Assembly (NCBI RefSeq): GCF_001938945.1
Contig: NZ_MKIO01000025.1
Span: forward strand, 62,001 to 126,000
Length of the DNA: 64,000 bases
Origin: Xaviernesmea rhizosphaerae
Lineage (GTDB): Bacteria; Pseudomonadota; Alphaproteobacteria; Rhizobiales; Rhizobiaceae
Direction of reading: 5' to 3'
Below the pieces are notes generated by a model. It saw only the letters and a list, made by a program, of their open reading frames with translations, was not told the DNA's origin and did no database searches. A program made the position numbers and the translations under genes. Of the stretch, positions 16,709-25,311 are shown piece by piece (within the stretch, counting starts at the first letter, position 1; every line of letters starts with the position of its first letter).

Positions 16709-18565
16709 ATGATCACGATCAGCAATCTCTCCGCCCGTATCGCCGGCCGCCTTCTGATCGATGGCGCCCATCTCGCCCTGCCCGACGGCACCAAGGCCGG
16801 CCTCGTCGGCCGCAACGGCGCTGGCAAGTCCACGCTGTTTCGCATCATCACCGGCCAGATGGACAGCGAGACCGGCTTCGTCTCCATCCCCCGCAATGCC
16901 CGTATCGGCCAGGTGGCGCAGGAAGCGCCGGGGACCGAAGAGCCGCTGATCGAGATCGTGCTCAAGGCCGACAAGGAGCGCGAGGCGCTGATGACGGAGG
17001 CGCGCAGCGCCACCGATCCCAACCGCATCGCCGAGATCCAGACACGGCTGGCCGATATCGGCGCCCATTCGGCCGAGGCGCGCGCCGCCAGCATCCTGTC
17101 CGGCCTCGGCTTCGACCATGAGGCGCAGCTGCGCCCGACCTCCTCCTTCTCGGGCGGCTGGCGGATGCGCGTGGCACTCGCCGCCGTTCTCTTCTCCGAA
17201 CCCGACCTCCTGCTTCTCGACGAGCCGACCAACTATCTCGACCTGGAAGGCACGCTCTGGCTGGAAGACTATATCCGCCGCTATCCGCACACCGTCATCG
17301 TCATCAGCCACGACCGCGACCTGCTGAACACGGCCGTCAATTCGATCATCCATCTGGAACACCAGAAGCTGACCTTCTATCGCGGCTCCTACGACCAGTT
17401 CGAGCGCCAGCGCGCCGAGGCGATCGAGCTGCAGAACAAGGCGCGCGCCAAGAACGAGGCGCAGCGCAAGCATCTGCAGAGCTTCATCGACCGGTTCAAG
17501 GCCAAGGCGACCAAGGCACGCCAGGCGCAGAGCCGGGTGAAGGCGCTGGAACGCATGGGAACCGTGGCCGCCGTGATCGAGGATCATGTGCAGGGCTTCT
17601 CCTTCCCGGATCCGGAAAAGGAAGCCGCCTCGCCGATCATCGCGGTCGAAAGCGGCGCCGTCGGCTACGAGCCGGGCAAGCCGATCCTCTCGCGCCTCAA
17701 CCTGCGCATCGACACCGATGACCGCATCGCGCTGCTGGGCTCGAACGGCAACGGCAAGTCGACCTTCGCCAAGTTCATTTCCGGGCGGCTGGAGGCCATG
17801 GCCGGTTCGGTGAAGACCGCGCCGGGACTGAAGATCGGCTTCTTCGCCCAGCACCAGCTCGACGATCTCGTTCCCCAGGACAATGCGGTCGAGCATGTCC
17901 GCCGGCGGATGATCGGCGCGCCGGAGGCCAAGGTGCGCGCCCGCGTGGCACAGATGGGTCTCGCCACCGCGAAGATGGAAACGCCGGCCAAGGATCTGTC
18001 CGGCGGCGAGAAAGCGCGGCTGTTGATGGGGCTCGCCGCCTTCGACGCGCCGAACCTGCTGATCCTCGACGAGCCGACCAACCATCTGGACATCGACAGC
18101 CGCAATGCGCTGATCCAGGCGCTGAACGAATATTCCGGCGCCGTGATCCTGATCTCGCACGACCGCTATCTGATCGAGGCCACGGCCGACCGGCTCTGGC
18201 TGGTGCGCGACGGCACGGTGACAAGCTATGACGGCGATCTCGAGGATTACCGCAGCCTGATCGTCGCTGCGCCGAAGCCAAGGAAGAGCAAGGCGGAGGC
18301 GGCGCGCGAGGAGGAGAAACCGCGCGAGAAACGCGGCAATCCCGTGGTGATGAAGAAGCGCGCCGACGAGCTGCAGGTGCTGATCGGCAAGATCGAGACG
18401 CTGATCAAGGGCATCGACACCGAGCTTGCCGACCCCCAGACCTACGCCCGCGACCCGAACCGGGCCGGCGACCTCGCCAAGGCCCGCGTGAACGCCGCCC
18501 AGAAGCTCGCCTCGGCCGAGGAGGAGTGGCTGACCTTGTCGATGGAGCTGGAAGGGCTGGAATAG
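16709..18565 (+). CDS. ABC-F family ATPase (YheS/Uup-like)
   Basis: A 618-residue protein with two ABC ATPase domains and no membrane segments. Domain 1 has Walker A GRNGAGKST, signature SFSGGWRMRVALA and LLLLDEPTNYLD. A charged linker (about 230-300) follows. Domain 2 has GSNGNGKST, LSGGEKARLLMGLA and LLILDEPTNHLD. The C-terminus is Lys/Glu-rich and probably coiled coil. ABC-F proteins act on the ribosome E site to relieve stalled translation; some give antibiotic resistance. The start at 16709 (ITISNLSARIAG) is chosen because the domain begins there; an upstream in-frame codon would translate the 17-base repeats. Confidence 0.9.
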   Translation: MITISNLSARIAGRLLIDGAHLALPDGTKAGLVGRNGAGKSTLFRIITGQMDSETGFVSIPRNARIGQVAQEAPGTEEPLIEIVLKADKEREALMTEARSATDPNRIAEIQTRLADIGAHSAEARAASILSGLGFDHEAQLRPTSSFSGGWRMRVALAAVLFSEPDLLLLDEPTNYLDLEGTLWLEDYIRRYPHTVIVISHDRDLLNTAVNSIIHLEHQKLTFYRGSYDQFERQRAEAIELQNKARAKNEAQRKHLQSFIDRFKAKATKARQAQSRVKALERMGTVAAVIEDHVQGFSFPDPEKEAASPIIAVESGAVGYEPGKPILSRLNLRIDTDDRIALLGSNGNGKSTFAKFISGRLEAMAGSVKTAPGLKIGFFAQHQLDDLVPQDNAVEHVRRRMIGAPEAKVRARVAQMGLATAKMETPAKDLSGGEKARLLMGLAAFDAPNLLILDEPTNHLDIDSRNALIQALNEYSGAVILISHDRYLIEATADRLWLVRDGTVTSYDGDLEDYRSLIVAAPKPRKSKAEAAREEEKPREKRGNPVVMKKRADELQVLIGKIETLIKGIDTELADPQTYARDPNRAGDLAKARVNAAQKLASAEEEWLTLSMELEGLE

Positions 18566-18579
18566 GCCATCCCGGCCTT

Positions 18580-18682
18580 TGAGCATCAGACTGAAAACAG
18601 TCCTCAGTGCGATGCTCTAGATTATTGTTTTTGCATCAGATTTTTCCGAGAACCGGTTCCCACTTTTCGGTCCGATGTTCTA
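18580..18682. repeat. RIME-like mosaic palindrome, copy B
   Basis: Opposite orientation to copy A. It reads GAGCATCAGACTG...GATGCTCTAG, then GCATCAGATTTTTCCGAG and AACCGGTTCCCACTTTTCGG, ending TCCGATGTTCTA. The final CTA is the complement of the stop codon of the acetyltransferase gene. It separates the convergent ABC-F and GNAT genes. Confidence 0.8.
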
Positions 18683-19522
18683 CCCCAGTTCAAACGTCGT
18701 GATCCCGTAGACCCTGGGCAGCATCATGTCCGGCGCCGGGCCGCGATACATGCGCGCGGTCTCGAAGACGCTGACGAGATTGTAGCGCGTGCACAGGTCG
18801 CGCGCGGCCGGATTGGGCTCGGGGCAATCGAGAAAGACCAGCCCGCCGCCGGCCGAGGCCACCAGCTTGCGGAAGAGGAGATCGGCCACCGTGTCGGAAT
18901 CGGCAAAGAGCGGGCCGATCTTGTGGCCTTCGCGGCAGGCGCGGATGGTGCCATAGCCGGCCACGGCCGTGCCCCTGAGATAGGCGAAGCTCAGCCGCTG
19001 GTCCGACGGCTTCAGCCATTCCTTGAGGAAGGTTTCCCGCCGGGCGCCGCAGATGCGCTGATCGTAATCGATGATGGCCGACATCAGCACCGGCGCCACC
19101 TCCGTCAGTTCCTTGGCCGAGGGCTCGGCAAGCGAAACCTCGCCGCCATAGCGGATATTGGCATGGGCGTAGGCGAAGCCGGAGCGGCGGTAATTGTCCT
19201 GCTGGGCAACGACGCCATCGAGGCCGACCGTGCGCCCGCCGACGGTGGCCAGCGCGTAATTCCACAGCGCATAGCCGATGCCCTGCCCGCGAAAATCGGG
19301 ATGGGCCATGTAGAAGCCGAGAAAGGCATAGGCCTCGCCGAAGCGCACCACCGACAGCGCCGCCGCCATCACGCCCGCCTCCTCCGCCACGAAGAAGCCC
19401 TGCGGATCCGCCGCCCAGAAGGCCGGCGCATCGGCAAGGCCCGGATTCCATCCCTCCCGCGCCGCCCAGTCGATGATCGTGTCAAGTTCGTCGCGTCGGG
19501 CATTGCGCAGGATCGGCGCCAT
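18680..19522 (-). CDS. GNAT family N-acetyltransferase
   Basis: A 280-residue protein. The N-terminal GNAT domain has the acetyl-CoA loop FRGQGIGYALWNYAL preceded by FLGFYMAHPD. The C-terminal half (from about 150) is a second GNAT-like module of the YitH type (IRACREGHKIGPLFADSD...GGLVFLDCPE). Members acetylate small-molecule amines or protein N-termini; the substrate is unknown. The start at 19522 (APILRNARRDELD) has GGAAGA upstream; the frame extends further but without family similarity. The TAG stop is the first three bases of a mosaic repeat. Confidence 0.82.
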   Translation of the reverse strand: MAPILRNARRDELDTIIDWAAREGWNPGLADAPAFWAADPQGFFVAEEAGVMAAALSVVRFGEAYAFLGFYMAHPDFRGQGIGYALWNYALATVGGRTVGLDGVVAQQDNYRRSGFAYAHANIRYGGEVSLAEPSAKELTEVAPVLMSAIIDYDQRICGARRETFLKEWLKPSDQRLSFAYLRGTAVAGYGTIRACREGHKIGPLFADSDTVADLLFRKLVASAGGGLVFLDCPEPNPAARDLCTRYNLVSVFETARMYRGPAPDMMLPRVYGITTFELG

Positions 19523-19767
19523 GGGGTCTTCCTTGTTCAAAACGGCGGGCGGCAGGCGCGCCGGCTGTGGCAGGCTCTTCACACAGAGATGTAACGCGCC
19601 AGCCAGGCCGGGCAAAGAGAGGCGCGGGCCAAAGGCGATGCGTCTTCGCCCGCGTGCCGTCGCCCGCATCCCAAGAAATGACCCAAAAAATCACGCTGCC
19701 CACCGCTTGCCCGCCGCAGCGTTTCAGGCCACAACAGCGTCATTCATCATACTTTTGGAGGAGCTCG

Positions 19768-20694
19768 ATGGATCCCATTACCCTCGCCGTGGTTGGCGTC
19801 GGCAAGATCGTGCGCGACCAGCACCTGCCGGCGATTGCCAAGAACCCGGATTTCCAGCTGATTTGCGCCGCGAGCCGGCACGGCAAGGTGGACGGCATCG
19901 ACAATTTTCCGTCGATCGAGGCGATGCTGGAGGCTGTGCCCGCGCTGCAGGCGGTCTCGCTCTGCATGCCGCCGCAGGTGCGCTATTCCGCCGCCGTTGC
20001 CGCGCTTTCGGCCGGCAAGCATGTGTTTCTGGAAAAGCCGCCGGGCGCGACCCTGAGCGAGGTCGAGGATCTTAAGGCCCTGGCCGAGCAGAAGGGCGTG
20101 TCCCTCTTCGCCAGCTGGCATTCGCGCTATGCACCGGCGGTGGAAGCGGCCAAGCGCTTCCTCGCCTCCACCCGCATCCGCAGCCTCAAGATCGAGTGGA
20201 AGGAAGACGTGCGCCACTGGCATCCGGGACAGGCCTGGATCTGGGAAGCCGGCGGGCTCGGTGTGTTCGACCCTGGCATCAATGCGCTGTCGATCGTCAC
20301 CCACATCATGCCCAAGCCGCTGTTCGTCACCCAGGCCACGCTGGAATTTCCGGAGAATCGCGACGCGCCAATCGGCGCCGAGATCCATTTCTCCAATGCC
20401 GACGGCGTCGAGGCGCTGGGCGAATTCGACTGGCGCCAGACCGGGCCGCAGAGCTGGAACATCACCGCCGAAACCGATGCCGGCCACATGCTTTTGTCCC
20501 ATGGCGGATCGAAGCTTGCCATTGACGGCCGCGAGGAGGACCATGGTCCCGAAGCGGAATATCCCTCGCTCTATGCCCGCTTCGCCAGCCTGGTGCGCGC
20601 GGGCCAATCCGACGTGGACCTGGCTCCGCTGCGGCTGGTGGCCGACTCGTTCATGCTGGGTAAGAGAAAAATTACTGACTCCTTCCTCGATTGA
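19768..20694 (+). CDS. Gfo/Idh/MocA oxidoreductase, D-galactose 1-dehydrogenase-like
   Basis: 308 residues. The N-terminal Rossmann fold begins LAVVGVGKIVRDQHLPAI, and the family motif EKPPGATLSE (Lys as catalytic contact) follows. The C-terminal domain has WIWEAGGLGVFDPGINALSI. This pattern resembles bacterial D-galactose/L-arabinose 1-dehydrogenases, which oxidise the aldose to its lactone with NAD(P)+ as the first step of the non-phosphorylating route. Assignment to galactose rather than another aldose is by resemblance. An ideal ribosome site GGAGGAG precedes ATG 19768. No other galactose genes are adjacent. Confidence 0.78.
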   Translation: MDPITLAVVGVGKIVRDQHLPAIAKNPDFQLICAASRHGKVDGIDNFPSIEAMLEAVPALQAVSLCMPPQVRYSAAVAALSAGKHVFLEKPPGATLSEVEDLKALAEQKGVSLFASWHSRYAPAVEAAKRFLASTRIRSLKIEWKEDVRHWHPGQAWIWEAGGLGVFDPGINALSIVTHIMPKPLFVTQATLEFPENRDAPIGAEIHFSNADGVEALGEFDWRQTGPQSWNITAETDAGHMLLSHGGSKLAIDGREEDHGPEAEYPSLYARFASLVRAGQSDVDLAPLRLVADSFMLGKRKITDSFLD

Positions 20695-20767
20695 CTGTAG
20701 CCTGCTGAAGGGAGTGCGCCGGCCCCTGATGAGGAGGCCGGACGGCTGGCTCTGCGGCTGAAAGGAT

Positions 20768-20802
20768 CAGCCATGACCGACACAGGCAGTCGGTCATGGC
20801 TG
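20768..20802. terminator. Perfect hairpin after the sugar dehydrogenase
   Basis: CAGCCATGACCGAC (20768-20781) pairs with GTCGGTCATGGCTG (20789-20802) around a 7-base loop, 74 bases after the stop. The following bases CTTGTCGTTTC are only moderately T-rich. Termination is the likely role. Confidence 0.55.
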
Positions 20803-20882
20803 CTTGTCGTTTCATGCCGACAGAAGCCATCGGAGCCGGAAGGCTCTCCCACAGCAAAGCGCAGGGCGCGGGAGGGCTTGGA

Positions 20883-21743
20883 ATGGCGCAGGGATATATC
20901 GTCGGGCTGACGGACACACATCCATTTTTGGAAGAAACACCTGCTGGCACCGTTCTCGCCACCCTGACGCCGATCAAGCCGGGGGATGGCACGCCGATCC
21001 CAGGTGGAACGAGCGGGCTTGGACTGACCTATGAAATTCGGTACCAGGCGCGTGTTCTCGCCTATTATTCCGGCATGGGCGAAAGCACCTCAGAAATCCA
21101 GAACGGCTTTTCGATTTCCGGCGACCAACTGGTGACCAAGAAGGTCTTCGACTACGAAACCGATGGTCATTCCCGCGAGGGCTGGCTCTATTACGAGGTG
21201 GAAATCGTCGCGCGCGATGCGGCCGGCAACGAGACCTCGAGCAGCTACTTCAATTTCGATCTGCGCGATGTCGTCGAGACCGTCAAGGGAACCGACAAGA
21301 GCGAGACGGTGGCAGGCGATGCCGGCGCGGACCGACTCTTCGGCTTCGGCGGACACGACAAGCTCTTCGGCAAGCAGGGAGACGACATTCTTTCGGGCGG
21401 GTTGGGGTCGGACATGCTGTCCGGCGGGCGCGGCGCCGATACGTTCCTCTACAAGTCACGGCTGGAATCGACCACCACCGCGCCCGACCGCATTACGGAT
21501 TTCCAGGTCCGGGTCGATCATATCGATCTCAGCCTGATCGATGCGAACAGTCGCAAGGCCGGCAGTCAGGATTTCACCTGGATCGGCAGCAAGAGCTTCA
21601 CCGGCCACGCCGGCGAGCTGCGCGCCATCACCCGCGATGGCGACACCTTCATCTATGCCGATGTGAACGGCGACCGCAAAGCCGACATGACCATCCGCCT
21701 GGACGATCCGCTGAAGCTGCACGGCTACGACTTCATCCTGTAA
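20883..21743 (+). CDS. RTX calcium-binding protein, probable type I secretion substrate
   Basis: A 286-residue protein. The N-terminal half (to about 145) looks like an immunoglobulin/cadherin-type beta domain (AGTVLATLTPI; YEVEIVARDAAGNET). Glycine-rich nonapeptides follow (GGHDKLFGKQGDDILSGG, LGSDMLSGGRGADTF), which bind Ca2+ as a parallel beta roll. The end (DRITDFQ...DHIDLSLID...FIYADVNGDRKADMTI) matches the serralysin-type C-terminal domain. There is no N-terminal signal peptide, as expected for C-terminal type I secretion. No protease domain and no type I exporter genes are nearby. The start at 20883 has GGGAGG upstream. A surface or matrix role is inferred. Confidence 0.83.
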   Translation: MAQGYIVGLTDTHPFLEETPAGTVLATLTPIKPGDGTPIPGGTSGLGLTYEIRYQARVLAYYSGMGESTSEIQNGFSISGDQLVTKKVFDYETDGHSREGWLYYEVEIVARDAAGNETSSSYFNFDLRDVVETVKGTDKSETVAGDAGADRLFGFGGHDKLFGKQGDDILSGGLGSDMLSGGRGADTFLYKSRLESTTTAPDRITDFQVRVDHIDLSLIDANSRKAGSQDFTWIGSKSFTGHAGELRAITRDGDTFIYADVNGDRKADMTIRLDDPLKLHGYDFIL

Positions 21744-21795
21744 CGGCTGACAGCAGGAATGCTCCGTCGGGGCCACCAGGCCAAGGCTGAAAATC

Positions 21796-21819
21796 GAAGC
21801 GGCTGCCTATAGCCGCTTC
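21796..21819. terminator. Hairpin between convergent RTX gene and holC
   Basis: GAAGCGGCT (21796-21804) and AGCCGCTTC (21811-21819) with loop GCCTAT. On the minus strand it is followed by GATTTTC. It probably serves both genes. Confidence 0.6.
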
Positions 21820-21832
21820 CCGGACTGACGGC

Positions 21833-22282
21833 TCACGCCTTCTTCACCCAGCGGCCATCGGCGTTCTGCTGCCAATAGGTCAGCGCGTGCCCCTCCTCCT
21901 TCAGGCGCTTCCACTGCCCCCGGGCGCGCTCGAGCTGACCCGCATCATAGCCATCGAACATGATGACGACGCGCTGATAGCCCTCCAGCGGGGGCGGCTC
22001 GGCGCCGCCGGCCACGAAGCGAACGTCGGCGCCATTGCCATTGCCCGCGCCTGATGTCAGCAGAATTGGCTGATCCGCGGGCATCGGCCCGTCTTCCAGC
22101 CCATGCGGCAGAAAGCTCTCGGCGCGGTAGGTCCACAGGTGCTCATCAAGGCGCTCGCACTCCTGCGGCTCCGCGAGCTGGAGCACGACCTTCCAGCCGC
22201 GCTCCAGGCTTTTCTCCAGAAGCGGCGGCAGCGCATCCTCCAGTTTCGATTCCGTCAGATGGTAGAACAGGATCTCTGTCAC
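21833..22282 (-). CDS. holC: DNA polymerase III chi subunit
   Basis: 149 residues beginning TEILFYHLTESKLEDALPPLLEKSLERGWKVV, characteristic of HolC. Chi joins the clamp loader to SSB on lagging-strand DNA. The segment VVIMFDGYD and the C-terminal ALTYWQQNADGRW are also typical. The start codon is GTG at 22280-22282, with a weak ribosome site. It lies 49 bases downstream of pepA on the same strand; pepA-holC adjacency is common in proteobacteria. Confidence 0.9.
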   Translation of the reverse strand: MTEILFYHLTESKLEDALPPLLEKSLERGWKVVLQLAEPQECERLDEHLWTYRAESFLPHGLEDGPMPADQPILLTSGAGNGNGADVRFVAGGAEPPPLEGYQRVVIMFDGYDAGQLERARGQWKRLKEEGHALTYWQQNADGRWVKKA

Positions 22283-22331
22283 GGGAAAACGCGCCGCCCT
22301 TCCTTCATCGCTTCAAGCCGGCAGAGCCGAC

Positions 22332-23831
22332 TCAGGCCTTGGTCTCGCAGGAGGCGCGCACGAAGGCATCGAGCAGCCGCACGCCGAAGCCCGAGCCCCA
22401 GGACTGGTTGATCTCGTCGGTCGGCGAGCCCATGGCTGTCCCGGCGATGTCGAGATGGGCCCAGGGCGTGTCCTTGACGAAACGCTTGAGGAACTGTGCC
22501 GCCGTGATCGACCCGCCGAAGCGCCCGCCGGTGTTCTTCATATCGGCGAACTTGCTGTCGATCATCTTGTCATATTCGGGAGCTAACGGCAGGCGCCACA
22601 GCTTTTCCTGCGAGGCGCGCCCGGCATCGAGCAGCTGATCGGCCAGGGCATCGTCATTGGAGAACAGGCCGGCATGATGATGGCCGAGCGCGACCATCAC
22701 GGCGCCGGTCAGCGTCGCCAGGTTGATCATCAGCTTCGGCTTGAAGCGCTCGTTGCAGTACCAGAGCGCATCGCACAGCACGAGCCGGCCCTCGGCATCG
22801 GTGTTGATGATCTCGATCGTCTGACCGGACATCGAGGTGACGATATCGCCGGGACGCTGGGCATTGCCGTCGGGCATGTTTTCCACGAGGCCGAGAATGC
22901 CGATGGCGTTGACGCGCGCCTTGCGGGCGGCGAGCACATGCATCAGGCCGGTTACGGCGGCCGCGCCGCCCATATCGCCCTTCATGTCTTCCATGCCCGC
23001 GCCGGGCTTGATCGAGATGCCGCCCGAATCGAACACCACGCCCTTGCCGATGAAGGCCACCGGGGCCTCGCCCTCGGAGCCGCCATTCCAGCGCAGGATC
23101 ACGAGGCGGGGCGGACGGGCCGAGCCCTGGGCGACGCCAAGCAGCGCGCCCATGCCGAGCGGAGCCATCTCCGCTTCCGTCAGGATCTCCACATCCACGC
23201 CGAGCGAGACCAGCTCCTTAGCGCGGGCGGCGAACTCAACAGGGCCGAGCACGTTGGGCGGCAGGTTGACGAGATCGCGCGCCAGGAACACGCCCTCGGC
23301 GACCGACTTTGCCACCGTCGCAGCCTCAGCCGCCGCCGTGGCCTGCGCGGTGACGATGGTGACGGCCGTCGGCGCCGTCGGCTCGCCCGCCTCGTCATCC
23401 TCCTTCTTCTTCGTCTTGTAGCGGTCGAAGCGATAGGCATTCATCTGCATGCCCAGCGCGAAATCTGCCGCCGCCTCGGCGCTGACGGCAAGGCCCGGCG
23501 CATCGAGGAAGACGGTGACGGTCTCGGCCCGCTTGAGCTTGGCCGCGGCGGCGCCGCCGGCCTTCAGCCAGTCATGCGCGGTCAGTTTCTCTGCCTCGCC
23601 CATTCCGAACACGATCAGCCGGTCGGCGGCCAGGCCCTGCGGCGCGACGATGTCGAGGACCGAGAGCGCGCGCGCCTTGAACTTCATGGCCTCGCCGGCC
23701 CGCGCCAGGACACCGGCCGGATCGACCGTCGCGGACGCCGCCGCCGCACCGCCCGCCGCCATCAGGCACACCACGGTGCCGCCGCCGATCTCGGCCTTGT
23801 CGGCAAAGCTGAATTGGAACGTCTGGGCCAT
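22332..23831 (-). CDS. pepA: Leucyl aminopeptidase (M17)
   Basis: 499 residues, normal for PepA. The metal site signature [14 protein letters not shown] is intact, with [19 protein letters not shown] (Lys and Asp ligands) and the C-terminal domain after about residue 190. It removes N-terminal residues from peptides as a hexamer with two metals; in E. coli PepA also binds DNA. The N-terminal domain is Ala-rich. GGACAAGGAAG precedes the ATG. It is cotranscribed with holC. Confidence 0.95.
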   Translation of the reverse strand: MAQTFQFSFADKAEIGGGTVVCLMAAGGAAAASATVDPAGVLARAGEAMKFKARALSVLDIVAPQGLAADRLIVFGMGEAEKLTAHDWLKAGGAAAAKLKRAETVTVFLDAPGLAVSAEAAADFALGMQMNAYRFDRYKTKKKEDDEAGEPTAPTAVTIVTAQATAAAEAATVAKSVAEGVFLARDLVNLPPNVLGPVEFAARAKELVSLGVDVEILTEAEMAPLGMGALLGVAQGSARPPRLVILRWNGGSEGEAPVAFIGKGVVFDSGGISIKPGAGMEDMKGDMGGAAAVTGLMHVLAARKARVNAIGILGLVENMPDGNAQRPGDIVTSMSGQTIEIINTDAEGRLVLCDALWYCNERFKPKLMINLATLTGAVMVALGHHHAGLFSNDDALADQLLDAGRASQEKLWRLPLAPEYDKMIDSKFADMKNTGGRFGGSITAAQFLKRFVKDTPWAHLDIAGTAMGSPTDEINQSWGSGFGVRLLDAFVRASCETKA

Positions 23832-24318
23832 TTGTCTTCCTTGTCCTTCTGCTGCATGAGGCGCGTCGCGATCGTTCCGATTCGCTTTCCGCGCTTCAAG
23901 TCCTTGTTTTGCCGCCTATCGTGATCGCAAGACCGATGACCGGTTTTGCGCGACACGCGCTTTGCGAAAGAGCGCGATATCGCCGCCTCAAAATCTCTCG
24001 ACAATCCCGCGCCGCAATGACGGCATCGGGCTTTTCATCCCCGCTCCGGCTGCGCAAGGCGCCCGGGCGACACGAGGGCGCCCACGGGCATGGGCCGCAC
24101 CAGTGCTGCCACCGTCATCGGCAAGCTGTCGAGCTGCCGTCGGACTTACGAAAAATCTCCGCAAGACGACGGCCATTTCACAAAAATTCGATCAGAATCA
24201 CATAGGGTCTGATCCTTAAAGTCACCGTCAAAATGTCACGCCCCGGGCCCACTTGCCAGCGCGTGCCGCCACGGCGAAACGGACCAACCCCTTGCCTGCC
24301 TGGAACCTTACCGGACCC
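23832..24318. other. Divergent intergenic region, pepA / PAP2 phosphatase
   Basis: 487 bases without a supported gene. The section 24150-24240 is A+T-rich and contains TAGGGTCTGATCCTTA near 24205, a degenerate relative of the TAGGGTCAGGACCCTA palindrome. The promoters of both flanking genes must lie here, but I cannot place them. Confidence 0.45.
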
Positions 24319-25116
24319 ATGTCCCATCCGCACCCCCCGATGCCGATTTCCCCAGAGACAAGCCTCGTGCGCCGGCTGGATCGCGACCTGGTCTTGGCGC
24401 TGGCGCTTCTCTGCCTGTGGGTCGCTGTGCTGGAGCTGTTTCATGCGGAGCCTGGCATCGATCTGTGGATCCAGGGTCTGTTCTTCAGCCATGGCGCTTG
24501 TCCTGCGGGAAGCCAAGCGGGCCTTGTCTGCGGCAGTTTTCCGCTCGGGGATATCGGTCTCCTGCAGAGCCTGCGCAAGATCCTGTTCTATCTGCCCTTT
24601 ATCCTCACCGCGGCGGTCGTCGCGCGGCTGGTCTGGGCTCTGGCGCGGCCCGGACGTCTGGCGATCGCCGATCTGCGCGATACCATCACCGTGCTGGCCA
24701 CCATGGCAATCGGGCCGGGGCTGATCGTCAACGGCATTCTCAAGGCCTATTCCGGCCGGCCGCGGCCGATGCAGACCGAACTGTTCGGCGGCAATATGAG
24801 CTTCATGCCGGCCGGAAGCTTTGGCGGGGCCTGCACGGACAATTGCTCCTTCCTGTCGGGCGAAGCCTCCGGCGCCGCCTGGCTCGTCTGCGCGCTCGTT
24901 CTGCTTCCGGAGCCGCTGCGGCGCAGGCTTACCCGGCCGGTCATCGCCATCGCTGTCCTGACCAGCGGGATGCGCGTCGCCTTCGGCCGGCACTTCCCGT
25001 CCGATGCCCTGCTGGGCTTCCTGCTAACCCTCGTGGTCTTCGCCCTGCTGCGCCTGGCCATGCGCAGCCTGCCTCTCCCGGCAGCCGTCCATCCGTCACC
25101 AAAAAGCCACCAATAA
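24319..25116 (+). CDS. PAP2-superfamily membrane phosphatase
   Basis: A 265-residue protein with about six transmembrane segments. The three acid phosphatase motifs are KAYSGRPRP, SFLSGEAS and MRVAFGRHFPSD. The nucleophilic His of motif 3 and its Asp are present. Motif 2 has Glu where most members have His (SGH). The family removes phosphate from lipids such as lipid A, phosphatidylglycerol phosphate or undecaprenyl diphosphate. It resembles LpxE-like proteins in outline, but the substrate cannot be assigned. ATG 24319 is tentative; 24340 is an alternative. It sits before the LPS export operon. Confidence 0.78.
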   Translation: MSHPHPPMPISPETSLVRRLDRDLVLALALLCLWVAVLELFHAEPGIDLWIQGLFFSHGACPAGSQAGLVCGSFPLGDIGLLQSLRKILFYLPFILTAAVVARLVWALARPGRLAIADLRDTITVLATMAIGPGLIVNGILKAYSGRPRPMQTELFGGNMSFMPAGSFGGACTDNCSFLSGEASGAAWLVCALVLLPEPLRRRLTRPVIAIAVLTSGMRVAFGRHFPSDALLGFLLTLVVFALLRLAMRSLPLPAAVHPSPKSHQ

Positions 25117-25311
25117 GGAAAATTGGGGAGCGAGTGACCTGGCTTCGTTGCAGCGCACGCCCGATCCGGGGTAGAGCGTTGCAATGTGATGACGCCGTGA
25201 GGCCGGGGCGGAGTGTCCTTCTCATCATTGGGAGCATTGCCCGGCGCATCGGACAGGGGTTCGGCGACGGGCCTGCGTGCATGATGCGGGCAGATATAGT
25301 TTAAGGCCGGA

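Noticed and set aside
16544..18586. Long minus-strand frame opposite the ABC-F gene
   Set aside because: Antisense shadow; the plus strand carries two complete ATPase domains.
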